Source: Bimastos eiseni (taxonomy: Eukaryota; Annelida; Clitellata; Crassiclitellata; Lumbricidae). From it: a stretch of 64,000 bases of DNA. How positions within the stretch are numbered: the stretch's first letter is position 1; every line of letters starts with the position of its first letter. Below the pieces are notes generated by a model. It saw only the letters and a program-made list of their open reading frames with translations. It was not told the origin of the DNA and did no database searches. The stretch is from contig OY365806.1 in the NCBI GenBank assembly GCA_959347315.1, forward strand, positions 22,892,900 through 22,956,899, written 5' to 3'. Made by a program: the position numbers and the translations under genes. Shown piece after piece: positions 48,615-58,041 of this stretch.

Positions 48615-50411
48615 ATGGCTAAATTATCGTCCTCCATGTTGTTGCTCATTTCCATATCCACAGCTGCTCAGGAAATGGAGGTTGCTAACCATCATCGGAA
48701 CCGGTCGTCAGTCAAAGTTCATTCAGGAATTGTGGATATGCAGACGGTCGACGTGGCTCGCTGGTCTGTTGACGAATACCTGGAGACGGAAGAAGGAGGA
48801 TTCGATCCCGATCCATCCATCGACCTCAGTCCAGATGACCTATGGGAGTCGCAAGTCGCAGATTCCTTGTGGCGCTACCTCGCGCCATCGCTTCTCATCC
48901 TCGGAACCGCCGGAAATTGCCTCACGTTCATCGTGCTTCAGACGCGGTCCTTCCGCAACGGAGCAATTGGCTTTGCCCTCAGCGCACTAACGGTGGTCGA
49001 TACGAGTCTCCTGTGGACGTCTCTACTGCGACAATGTCTGCTCAGTTCCATCGACTATGACGTCCGAATTCTGAACGTCTTCGGCTGCAAGACACATTTC
49101 TTTGCCACATGTTACCTGTCGCACCTGTCGTCATGGACCGTAGCGACTCTGTCCGTAGAACGAGCGCTCTCTATTGGCCAACCATACGCCGTGAAGTTAC
49201 TGACCTGCAGTCGACGGCGAATCGTCGTCGCTTGGAGCGTAGTAGCAATCGTTCTGGCCATTATTAACCTACACTTTTTCTGGAACACGCAGTACATTAA
49301 GATAATATACGATGACACGCACGACAACGATACAACTGCGTACAATCGATCCACAACTGAAAGTATCGGCGACAACCTATCAGAGCAGAATCGGAGCAAG
49401 TTTATTACTTGCGAAATAAACAATCCCACAGTAGCTTCGTCAGACATCATCGCCAGTTTATCTAAATCCAACGGCTCAAACGAAACTGACAAACTCTCAA
49501 AAGGCATATTCGCTTCATTTAGAACAACATCTTCAATCGGTACAACACCGTCAGCGGTTCATCGAACAGTGGCCTTTGATCTACAGACGACGCCAATGGA
49601 CGAGGTCAAAGGTCAGAGCCCAGAAGTAAAGTTCAATAATTCCAGTCACCAAAATCCCGGTATCACGAACTGCGTCAATAGCAACTACAGCAATCATAAA
49701 AACGACAGTAATCACGACAACACACGTGATACAGCAGCAGCAGCAAATTCCTTCAACAGCAGCAGCAGCAGCTGGGATGCTGGTGATGCTGAGGGGGTTC
49801 GCGTGGAGAAAAGCTTTTGTTTCGTGAGTCATTCTCTGCGTCTGACGATCTGGCACTGGGCAGACAACGTTCTCTTCGTCCTTCTCCCGTTCATCTTCAT
49901 CATCACCAGTAATCTGGCCGTCATCTGCCGACTCTGGAGATCCAATTCCGTCGCCAAGGCGCAAGACTTTGTCGGCAGCGCGCGGACCAGACCCATCACC
50001 TCTTCGACGATGATGCTGATGGCTGTCAGCGCTGCCTTCCTTCTGACAACGACGCCTCTCGCGGTCCATCTGCTTGGCGTAGAGTCCTGGCTGCAGAGCG
50101 CAGATGCTCAGACGATCGCCCGCATCCGACTCAGCCACTGCCTCTGCAGCCTCATCTACTACGCTGGAAGTTCAGTCAACTTTCTGTTGTACTGTTTCAG
50201 TGGATCGCGATTTCGGCGCGCTCTCAAAGAGACGCTGACCTTCGTTCGGGTGACGGGGGGCAGCACGAATCGGCGCTACAGTAGGGCCCGCTATACAACC
50301 CCGTTCTACTCTGAGTACGCGTGTAGCCTTAAGACGCTGCGGAGTCTCAACTCAGACAGAAGGAACAACGAAGTTGAAATGCTGGACCCGAACATGATGA
50401 CGAACCTTTAG
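48615..50411 (+). CDS. Class A (rhodopsin-like) GPCR, peptide-receptor type, single exon
   Basis: The predicted product is a 598-aa plasma-membrane receptor coupled to G proteins; the ligand is unknown. An in-frame stop (48552-48554) precedes the first ATG. Residues 1-18 look like a signal peptide, followed by an acidic N-terminus. TM1 is about 88-110 (N101), TM2 117-139 (D129), TM3 from C158 to an ERA motif at 182-184 (in place of DRY), TM4 202-224 (W207), TM5 412-438 (P425), TM6 464-489 (P481) and TM7 505-527, followed by a basic SRFRRAL helix 8. The second extracellular loop (about 225-411) is roughly 185 aa, has 11 N-glycosylation sequons and includes C402, the likely partner of C158. TM6 has TTTP where CWxP is usual and TM7 has NFLLY where NPxxY is usual. 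Layout and motifs resemble FMRFamide/neuropeptide-like orphan receptors that expand in invertebrates. No introns. It is the only complete host gene here. Confidence 0.92.
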   Translation: MAKLSSSMLLLISISTAAQEMEVANHHRNRSSVKVHSGIVDMQTVDVARWSVDEYLETEEGGFDPDPSIDLSPDDLWESQVADSLWRYLAPSLLILGTAGNCLTFIVLQTRSFRNGAIGFALSALTVVDTSLLWTSLLRQCLLSSIDYDVRILNVFGCKTHFFATCYLSHLSSWTVATLSVERALSIGQPYAVKLLTCSRRRIVVAWSVVAIVLAIINLHFFWNTQYIKIIYDDTHDNDTTAYNRSTTESIGDNLSEQNRSKFITCEINNPTVASSDIIASLSKSNGSNETDKLSKGIFASFRTTSSIGTTPSAVHRTVAFDLQTTPMDEVKGQSPEVKFNNSSHQNPGITNCVNSNYSNHKNDSNHDNTRDTAAAANSFNSSSSSWDAGDAEGVRVEKSFCFVSHSLRLTIWHWADNVLFVLLPFIFIITSNLAVICRLWRSNSVAKAQDFVGSARTRPITSSTMMLMAVSAAFLLTTTPLAVHLLGVESWLQSADAQTIARIRLSHCLCSLIYYAGSSVNFLLYCFSGSRFRRALKETLTFVRVTGGSTNRRYSRARYTTPFYSEYACSLKTLRSLNSDRRNNEVEMLDPNMMTNL

Positions 50412-50873
50412 CTGTCTTACACACTCCCTTCAAACCCTCTGCTTCATAATTATGTTACACGCGTAGTAAGGTAGGATAAGGCAATTTCTCATCCATCACT
50501 TGCCTCTATATTGGTTAATTAGTAATTATGCTAAGACCACGTAATAATTCGAGAAAGAAATGTCAGCAACCAACAAGCTTGCAATGTGTCACGTGATGTC
50601 TCAATACTCGATCAATTCAGGAAGATATTGAATATTGATCCATCGATCTTCAAGTGGGATGTTGTCACGTAGTTCGCAAATGTTCCAGCTGAAGAGCCTA
50701 CTCAACAACCACAAAGTAGGTCTGCCACAAACCAAGCTAACGATGTTCCACCGACCAACAGGAAACTCTCGACGCACTCTCGACTAAACACTGACGACAG
50801 AGGTTCAAAGCTAAGCGTTCAAAGCCTTATCAATTAAGTGCCATACTACTAACAGTGTCGGATGATTAAGTAC

Positions 50874-50879
50874 AATAAA
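50874..50879 (+). terminator. Candidate poly(A) signal of the GPCR gene
   Basis: AATAAA lies 463 bp after the GPCR stop codon, on the same strand. It is the first canonical hexamer I noticed downstream. There is no independent evidence of cleavage here. Confidence 0.3.
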
Positions 50880-51622
50880 TTGGATCGTTAGTAACGGTCT
50901 AATCATAGTGGTCGAGGTTCATCGCAAGCCAGCTCTATTTTCCGCAACAGACAATATGTTGACCTTTAGTACACCCTCATTCAGATCCAGATCAAGTACC
51001 AAGTGCCTACCACACTTATGTAGCCTTGGATGGGAGCTACTCTGTTGACAGGGAGATACTGTGACGTTTTCCGTGCCGTTGGGACCTCCCCTGCATGCCC
51101 ACATGGTTCAACCCACGATCGCCATATAAACATAAAGGGAACATCTGACTAGTTTACAGTTCACAGTAGGTCATGATGTAATGTAATGGTTCCATTTCTT
51201 CTTGAGTTCACATTGTTCAGTGTATACGGCGTCCTATCGATGGAAAATGTATAATATCATTTGCCAGATCTAGGTCTCCACAGCCGATGGTTCTCCATTG
51301 GTTGAACTGACAGAAGTGAGTTGCTTGCTCTCAACACGAGGATAATCCTGGGGCAACAATGAATAAGCCACCGAATGTTTGGGGAGAACCACGCGGTCGG
51401 TCTAGGATTATTTGAACCATGAATTTAGTAGAGTTGTAGAGAAGAGACCTGCAGATCTAATTGGTCCTTCATGTCTAACCTAATGACTTCTATAGCGCCG
51501 TAATTAAAACACACAATTGGTATCAATCGATGCTCGCTTTAAGTGAAATCGTCGACGAGAATCGCACTCCATTTGAGAAGCACAGTAAGCCAGAGAATCA
51601 GGCTATGGCAGCTTATTACTTG
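50880..51622. other. Downstream of GPCR, nothing recognised
   Basis: Ordinary AT-rich sequence with an isolated TATAGCGCCG at 51491 like the LINE tails of this window. No gene seen. Confidence 0.35.
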
Positions 51623-51800
51623 CAGTCTTACTTACTTACTTTTGACATTTTATTGCTTACAGTCTTACTTACTTACTTTTGGCAGTTTATTACTTACAGA
51701 CTTACTTGCTTACTTTTGAAGTTTATTACTAACTGTTTTACTTACTTACTTTTGGTAATTTATTACTAACGGTCTTATTTAATTACTTTAACTTTCCCAG
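51623..51800. repeat. 37-bp tandem repeat, about 4.5 copies
   Basis: Units begin CAGTCTTACTTACTTAC and end TTTATTACTTA. Starts fall near 51623, 51660, 51697, 51733 and 51770. Divergence rises toward the right end. Confidence 0.8.
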
Positions 51801-51949
51801 TCAATCGTATGTAATTGTAAGCACTTTGGGATCAAATTATGAAAGTACGCGGATGATCTAGCTCCACATTGCTCTTTAAAACACTGGTAAACTAAAACTT
51901 GAAGCGCTGTTCGGTGCATGCCAACGCCTGCATTCTTTTCCCTTTCCTG

Positions 51950-52270
51950 TAGATCTAGCATTGATCTCGAAGGCGCTTTCGGACGCTGTTACCCTGGACA
52001 GCAGGCTCACATTTCGACCTCACTTATAACAAGCCTTTGTAAATCTTGCTTCAACCGCATCGGGATAATATGTCGCATCAGGTCAACTCTGACTATATAT
52101 GGCTCAAACCATAGCCTGTCTACTAGTTTCCTCTCGCCTTGATTATGCTAATTCGCTTTTTGTGAGTCAAACACTTGAATTTGAATGGCGACGGAGTGCT
52201 GCGTGTTCCGCTACGAACATCCTCCATCGTTCTATTCCACCAGTTGCTTTAACTTCCTGTTGAATTCAGA
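51950..52270 (+). mobile_element. CR1-type LINE, ORF2 fragment
   Basis: In plus-strand frames the region encodes SDAVTLDSRLTFRPHL, then MAQTIACLLVSSRLDYANSL (split from the following FVSQT), then an RRSAACSATNILHRSIPP-like stretch. These are the conserved post-RT blocks of CR1 LINEs (GVTLDSxLxF, AQTIACSIVxSRLDYxNSLL). Frames shift at least twice, so it is a dead, 5'-truncated copy. The A/T-rich (AATA)n at 52592-52640 may be its tail. Confidence 0.7.
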
Positions 52271-52591
52271 ATAAAAGTGTAATTGGTCTGTTGGACTTAC
52301 ATAGCCCACAGCACCAATCTATTTTAATCCTCAAGTACATGTCTTTAAACTGAGTCACGATGCAGGACAGTTATTTGGACTATCGTGATTCATTCAGTGC
52401 CTCCGCTCTAAAGGAATAGAAATCGACTGTCAATTTCTATTCCTACCTAAATTCCATTTACTTGCTTCAAAAGTGATTTAAAATCTCATTATTTCACCTT
52501 GGATGTCGAGAATTTGGAAATCTAAGTAATTTTTAGTGGGCAGCTGGCTATCCGCTCCTTAGATTCACATTTCGATGTAACCTTGCAAATT

Positions 52592-52640
52592 TAATGAATA
52601 AATTAATGAATAAAATAATAATAATAATAGTAATAATAAT
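52592..52640. repeat. (AAT)n/(AATA)n tract
   Basis: AT-only trinucleotide-like repeat directly before the next LINE fragment. A second AAT run closes that fragment, so the two may be a target duplication made within a microsatellite. Confidence 0.7.
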
Positions 52641-53603
52641 CAGCCGCAGCAACTTTCGGATTGCAAACCACCATCCTCTCGGCTGCATTGACGGCTCCAG
52701 ATAGATACGGGGAGGAACTGTTGGAGTCCCGCCGTGGACCTTTGCCCGAGGTGATACATCCAATGCCAATCAAGCAGAGCGTCTGGGATCGACCACTCAT
52801 TGGTATCGACAAAACGAAGATCCGCCTGCGACTTGGTCAATGGAGCCAGGTTAGACGCAGCTTGCAGCCCTCACTCAGCCGATTGGCTGACCGCGCTGCC
52901 CATTGCTACATGCGGCCTTGTCCTTGACAACGAAGCGGTCCGGGTGGCGGTAGGCCTGAGATTGGGCCTGGAACTTTGTGGCCCGCACAGATGCCACTGT
53001 GGAGAGGCTGTGGGCCCGGAGGGCCACCATGGCTTCGTGTGTAGGAGGGCCCAGGGACGCTCTTTGCGCCACAACGTCATCAATGACATCGTTTGGCAGT
53101 CTCTTCTCAGGGCTCAGATACCGAGCACCAAGGAACCGGTCGGCCTATTTAGATCTGATGGGAGGAGGCCCGACGGGCAACGCTCATCCCTTGGTCGAGG
53201 GGGAAGTACCTGGCATGGGATGCTACAATTGTTCATACCTGTGCTGCCTCCTACATAACCCAGACTGGGGAGAAGGGACCTGCGTCGGTTCAGGCGGCAG
53301 ACCGCAAAACTCTAAAATACGGTGGACTACCTGCCTCCTATGATTTCAAACCGCTCGCTATTGAGACAATGGGTCGTTTCAACCTCTCGGCGTTGGATTT
53401 CATCAGCGAAATCGGTAGCCGGATTTCTCTTATAAGTGGCGACAGACGTGAGACGACCTTTCTTTTTCAGCGCATTTCTGTTTGCATCCAACGCTACAAC
53501 CTAGTCGCTTTCATGGGCACCTTTCCGTTGACCCCAGAAGACGAGGCCTGACCCTCCGGACAATATAAAAAATATATAATAATAATAATAATAATAATAA
53601 TGA
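52641..53603 (+). mobile_element. Non-LTR retrotransposon, C-terminal Zn-finger/endonuclease-like region
   Basis: The 5'-truncated copy encodes the C-terminal region of a reverse-transcriptase protein common in marine invertebrate genomes. Blocks in order: KQSVWDRPLI; PHSADWLTALPIATCGL; AVRVAVGLRLGLELC; a Cys/His cluster HRCHCGEAVGPEGHHGFVC; LRHNVINDIVW; FRSDGRRPDG; PWSRGKYLAWDATIVHT; then LAIETMG and FLFQRISVCIQRYN. The RPDG...WDAT pairing resembles a PD-(D/E)xK nuclease core. There are two frameshifts, near 52830 and near 53172. The coding stop is TGA at 53549-53551, and an (AAT)n tail ends the copy at about 53603. The family identity is from memory of typical proteins; the nuclease reading is inference. 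Confidence 0.8.
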
Positions 53604-54235
53604 CTCTGACGAGAAGGGTCATTTCAAGACAAAGTGCATCAACAGGAAAAGTCTAAGTCTCTGAAAAACTCTGTGTATCTCGGGGCAAAAAAAATATTCA
53701 TAAAAATTAAAGAGGAGATAATCTTGTGTTTCCATCTCAAAGACATACAAGAAAGCGCAGAGGAGGCGGCGAAGTTTTAGACTTTAGAGACCAATTACCA
53801 AGAATTAACGTCCGAAAGCCCATTGTGTATCAGGACACAGCAAGAGCTTCAAGCATCCGTGTTGGGACCGTGTATATCGAATGTCATAGGGAATGTGTGA
53901 ACAGGTGTCTGCTGTCGATGTATATACACTGTGTCCGGAAAAAGGAACTCCTCAAGGCATTGCAAATACCACTTGCAAATATTCATCGAAAGCCAGAGAG
54001 AAATCCAGAGAGAGATCCAGAGAGAAATCCAGAGAGAAAGACAGAGAGAAGCCACAGAATATGTTTATCTTTATTTAATCCTTTTCCTTTTGTCTCTTCA
54101 GACTCCTACTGTCTCTACTTACCGTGTTGAAGATTAGAACATCTGCAACAATCGGACAAGCCATATAATATAGCTAAGACAGCGAATGATGTTGCAGCGC
54201 ATATATAAATTTAATCGTAATAACAAAACAAGACA
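53604..54235. other. Intergenic, short GAGAAATCCA repeat
   Basis: A 12-bp AGAGAAATCCAG-type repeat occupies about 53996-54050, and its length gives open frames in more than one register (ERNPERDPE-like). Nothing else recognised. Confidence 0.4.
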
Positions 54236-54302
54236 GCTTACTGTACATATATATATGTACAGTAAGCATATATATATATATATATATATATTTACTGTAC
54301 AT
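54236..54302. repeat. 32-bp perfect palindrome followed by (AT)n
   Basis: 54236-54267 is perfectly self-complementary: arm GCTTACTGTAC, centre (AT)5, arm GTACAGTAAGC. An AT run follows, then a third TTACTGTACATAT near 54291. It can extrude as a cruciform, but a simple repeat origin is likely. Confidence 0.9.
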
Positions 54303-54499
54303 ATACGATACGCACACATTCTCAGATGTATTTTTGCATGTAGGCCTACACACATTATGTACGTATACATACATGTTTGCACATGCGTGTATAACATGTA
54401 TACAACTGCACGAACATGCGATCCACACAGTATAATGCGATTCTTTTAAATGCAAATTGATGTGATGTAGGGAATCCTAAATTAATTGTTTATTTATGA

Positions 54500-54845
54500 G
54501 AAGGATTTATATATAGCGTTCGCGATCATCTGCTCCGACCAAACTTCGAGAAAATGGGACAGTCCTAAAAGGCTGGCCTAGAACATGATGGAGTGACCCC
54601 GGGACGCTGTTGGAGGGGTAGCCATTGGAGCGCATTCAGCATATAGCGCATACGTGGCCAAATTTCGGAATGCGTCCAACAAGACGTGCAGCAGAACGCA
54701 GAATCCACTCAAGACACCGCAACCGCCCAGCTGGAAGTCCTACATAGAGTGAGCAACAGTAATCCAGTCTGGCTGTGATGAAAGCGTGAGCAAGGGTGGC
54801 TGTGGCGTCTGGAGTTAGCGAGCGGGAAACAGTACATATCCATAG
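54500..54845 (-). mobile_element. L2-type LINE, 3' fragment
   Basis: On the minus strand 54812 downwards encodes ATLAHAFITARLDYCCSLYV, then GLPAGRLRCLEWILRSAARL, then VGRIPKFGHV, the post-RT segment of L2-like ORF2. It shares LVGRIPKFGH with the element at 56.8-58.0 kb (LIGCVPKFGH), so both belong to related families. It is truncated soon after and ends at a TATATAGCG tail motif near 54507-54517. Confidence 0.8.
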
Positions 54846-55311
54846 TCTTCTATCGTAACTACTCTCTCAGCCTCTTATTAGAAGCGTCCCACCTCTTATT
54901 TTCTCTCCCAAGTTAAGTTTGTGAGCTCGATATCCTATCATGTGCCTATACGGATGTGTTCATATAGTCGAAGGTCGTCTTAAGCTCAGTAGAAATCGAA
55001 ATACACTGGCATTTACGTCTCATGTTGTTGTGTGTTTAGAAAGACCTGGGCAACGCCTTTAAAAGAAAAACATTAGAAGTGTCATTCTGTACGCCATCTG
55101 GAGACTAACCTAGAGCAGCAGCAAAAGTCACGAGCTAATCATCTTGTGAACAAAATGACGAAGCTAATCGTGCCATGCTGGACGCAAGGGCGACGAAAGA
55201 AATTCCTGGCTCTCAGTCAGGGCAATCACGGATCTCTAGACAAAACTATTATTTAAAAAAATCTGTTCTCTCTCTCTCGACGGCGGCCTGTCTGGATGAC
55301 GTCTTTTTACT

Positions 55312-55557
55312 GTGTGGCACAGTGGCCGATCGGTTAGAGCAGTCAGCCCCTAACGTTCAGTGTGCGCTGAGCAAGTGGGTTCAACCCTCGTCCGGGGAGT
55401 CACTGTGTAGGGACCTTGAGCAAGTCCTTAGCGTACAAATGCCTTGCAATACAACTGCAATTGAGCCGTCGAGGCGTATGTGTGCACTTATGATCAAAAA
55501 ATGTTGGAAGAAGGGCGGTATCAAATTTCGGTAATAAATAAAAATAAAATAAATACT
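55312..55557 (+). mobile_element. tRNA-derived SINE, copy 2
   Basis: The better-preserved copy. A-box region GTGGCCGATCGGTTAGAGC, perfect B box GGTTCAACCC at 55378-55387, body AGTCACTGTGTAGGGACCTT and GAGCAAGTCCTT, then a GGGCGGTATCAAATTTCGG 3' region and an A-rich (AATAAA)n-like tail to about 55557. Matches copy 1 throughout. The 3' region echoes the GCGCTATATAAAT end of the LINEs here, consistent with LINE-assisted mobilisation. Confidence 0.87.
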
Positions 55558-56374
55558 CGAAGTATTTCCTTCTTGGCATCGATGTTCACATTTGAGGTTT
55601 ATTGAAGAATATGTTTGCAAGTCGTAAACGTTAATTGAAAAGGAGGATATTTGTAACTTTTCAGGAACGAATCTACAATCTATAGACAGATTGCAGATAT
55701 GAGATCGGATTGAGTTGAACTCAGTTATATAAAAGTTCCGCGCAATTCGACGAGACGCTTATATTAATTTTGATTGACAGCTGTAGATCTGGAAGAGATG
55801 AGCAATGATGTCAGCCTATGGAAAGGGCGAAAGTAAAAACAGAGCTAAGATGACAGGAAACACGATGTTGCTCGAGACGTCTATCATTAATATTTCACCG
55901 TCGCCAATGAGTCTTAATTTGTTTACTATAGACCACGTGTACGTGTAGTCCTACTTAGGCCTATGTGCTTCTATGTGTCTAACTCTGGCTGAATCTAACG
56001 TTTAGGCCGATATGAATCCGTATGAAACAATAATATGTCTTAACGAATAGGAATCTCTGCTGATGCATGTAAGCATGCATACCAAGATACATGTTTGTAT
56101 GTAGATTTGTATGTACGTTATTTACGTATATGGGCATAGGCTATGTTTGTAGGTCTGTATACGCTTCAAGATATATACATAGTGGGCCTAGAACAGGCCT
56201 CTACGTGAATAATCCGTTACCAATAGGAATATTGAGTCAATTAATAAACGAAAATTTACTCTCACAGATTATAAGTTAATCGATATCTTTGATTACCAAC
56301 AAACAAAATCCAACGTAATGTAATATGTATATATATATATGCACATTACATGTATATGTAACTATATATAGGCC
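55558..56374. other. Intergenic, nothing recognised
   Basis: Ordinary AT-rich sequence with a TAGGCCTA at about 55953 and a TA run at 56327-56340. Confidence 0.35.
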
Positions 56375-56811
56375 TGCTCTTTGTTAAGCACTCAGCATCA
56401 GGTCACCTCTACGCTGACGATGTTCATCATGCGTGGCTTCTCTTCCAACCAGCTTCCTCTTTTCAAATCTATTGAATCTCTCTCTGCTGACCTAAACTGT
56501 TGGATGTCCTCAAATCGTCATTCATTAAACTCTTCCAAGACTCAGTTGATCTGGTTGGGCACAAGCCAGTAGCTCCTTAAGCTTTATTATGATGTACTTG
56601 AAAAGAGGTTCCCTCGGTTTACTTTCCTGACAAATATCCGCGATATGGGTATTACTCTAGACTGTACTCAATCTTTCTCTCCACATCTCTATCTCTAATC
56701 TCTCTCGGTCCATCATTTTCGGCGACTACGTGCCATCCGACGATCCGTGTCCTCGACAATTTTTTCGTCCATGAGTCATGCCTTCATCTGTTCCCGCATT
56801 GACTACTGTAT
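56375..56811 (+). mobile_element. LINE A (L2/CR1-like), left part, interrupted
   Basis: Plus-strand frames encode the RT active-site block HLYADDV, then ADLNCWMSSNRHSLNSSKTQ with LIWLG, then NIRDMGITLD, and finally SHAFICSRIDYC at the break point. The copy starts inside the RT domain (5' truncated) and is decayed by frameshifts and stops. It is cut at 56811 by LINE B and resumes at 58042. Confidence 0.85.
56807..56811. repeat. Target-site duplication of LINE B, left copy
   Basis: CTGTA, inside the DYC codons of LINE A. Repeated at 58042-58046. Removing 56812-58046 joins the two halves of LINE A through an uninterrupted DYCNSLL-type motif, which supports the assignment. Confidence 0.8.
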
Positions 56812-56860
56812 CAATAAATTTATCAATCAATGCAATTTATATAGCGCCTCTTCAAGATAA

Positions 56861-57265
56861 CTATTCAGAGGCGCTCCCGACCCAGGCCCGGTCAAAAAGG
56901 AAAGTCTTGAGAAGTTTATAGAAAGAGCCAGACAGGTCGCGTGGGAGAGAGCGCAGGTCAGATGGGAGGTTATTCCACACACGAGGACCCACAATTGCAA
57001 AAGCTCTATTTTGCCTGGTTGCGGTATGAGCATGTGGAACAACAAAGTCGCCTCTAGAGGCCGAGCGAAGAGATCGGCAACCAGAAAAAGCCAAAGTTAA
57101 GGTGAACAGATCCCTAAGATAGACAGGCGCATTGCCCACAACACAGTGCCAGACAATAGAGGAGATTCTATATTGAATGCGCTGCCTAACCGGATGCCAG
57201 TGAAGGACGTCCCGCATATACGTAGAGATGTGCCCAAATTTAGGAACACAACCGATCAAACGAGC
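56861..57265 (-). pseudogene. LINE B ORF2, C-terminal part (shifted frame)
   Basis: Continues the protein in the next frame after the shift near 57285: AAARLIGCVPKFGHISTYM, DVLHWHPVRQRIQYRISSIV, then ATRQNRAFAIVGPRVWNNLP, SDLRSLPRDLSGSFYKLLK with TFLFDRAW, and a stop just before the 3' tail. These are the standard C-terminal blocks of L2/CR1 ORF2. Confidence 0.9.
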
Positions 57266-58041
57266 TGCAGCCCTTTGAACCCCTCCAAGGGTTGCAATCG
57301 GACCTGAGGGAGCCCACAGAAGAGAGAGGAACAGTAATCTAATCGAGTAACGATAAAGGCATGAACCAAAATGGCAGCAGAAGATGAGGAGAGAGCGCGG
57401 GAAACAACCCGCAACGGGCGCAAGAAATAATAGCAGGAACGAGTCAATGCAGAAATGTGCTTCACAAAAGACAGTTCTTGATCCAGAACTACCCCCAGAT
57501 CCCTGACACAGGTGGAGAATACAAATTTAGGGAATTCAGCAGACAGAGAGCCCAAGTCGAGCTTGTTCAGCTGCTGGCGGGTACCAAGCCAAATATATTG
57601 AGTTTTCTGCGGATTAAGTCGCATTCGATTTGATGACATCCAGGCAGTTAGGGTATCTGTAGCTTGAGACATTCTTCGGACTGTAGAAGAAGCCTGGGAT
57701 GATGAGCAATGCACATACGATTGAACATCATCTGCGTAAGAATGGCTCGCAAGAGAACAAGATGTGGGTAGAGACTCGATATCTGCAGTGAAAAGAATGT
57801 AGAGAAGAGGTCCAAGGACCGATGCCTGGGGGACACCAAAGAGGACAGGACGCCAAGGCGAACGAGATGAGTGAAAGACAACAGATGTAGAACGCTCGGA
57901 GAGATAAGACTTGATCCAGAGAAGTGGAAGGTCTCTTAACCCAAAAGTTAAGGAGAGGCGACTCAAGAGGATATCATGATCTACTGAATTGAATGCAGCG
58001 CTTACATCATATAAGGCCAGAAGGGTTACTTGGGACCTGTT
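57256..58041 (-). pseudogene. LINE B ORF2, reverse transcriptase part
   Basis: On the minus strand from 58041: RSQVTLLALYDVSAAFNSVD (first RT Asp block), HDILLSRL, GVPQASVLGPLLY, then the catalytic box SYADDVQSY, LTAWMSSNRMRLNPQKTQ with YIWLG, RDLGVVLDQELSF, and VTRLDYCSSLFCGLPQVRLQ. This is the RT palm and thumb of an L2/CR1-clade enzyme that copies its RNA at a nicked target. An apparent start codon at 58128 lies in LINE A sequence: the first 29 codons of that longer open frame are antisense LINE A and do not belong to the protein. The frame closes at 57256 after a one-base loss in a G run near 57285. Confidence 0.92.

Larger units (their letters stand above)
56812..58041 (-). mobile_element. 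LINE B (L2-like), inserted antisense into LINE A
   Basis: The 1230-bp element is 5' truncated. It starts on the minus strand at 58041 inside the RT domain and ends near 56812 with the 3' tail GGCGCTATATAAATTGC and an ATTGATTGATAAATTTATTGA-like end, split here as a T/A-rich tail. The two coding parts are given separately. The 3' tail contains the AGGCGC hairpin motif typical of L2/CR1 LINEs. The 5-bp CTGTA duplication flanks it. It is much better preserved than LINE A, consistent with being younger. Confidence 0.9.

Noticed and set aside
49581..50138. 185-codon frame antisense to the GPCR
   Set aside because: Shadow of the receptor's coding sequence in a GC-rich region.
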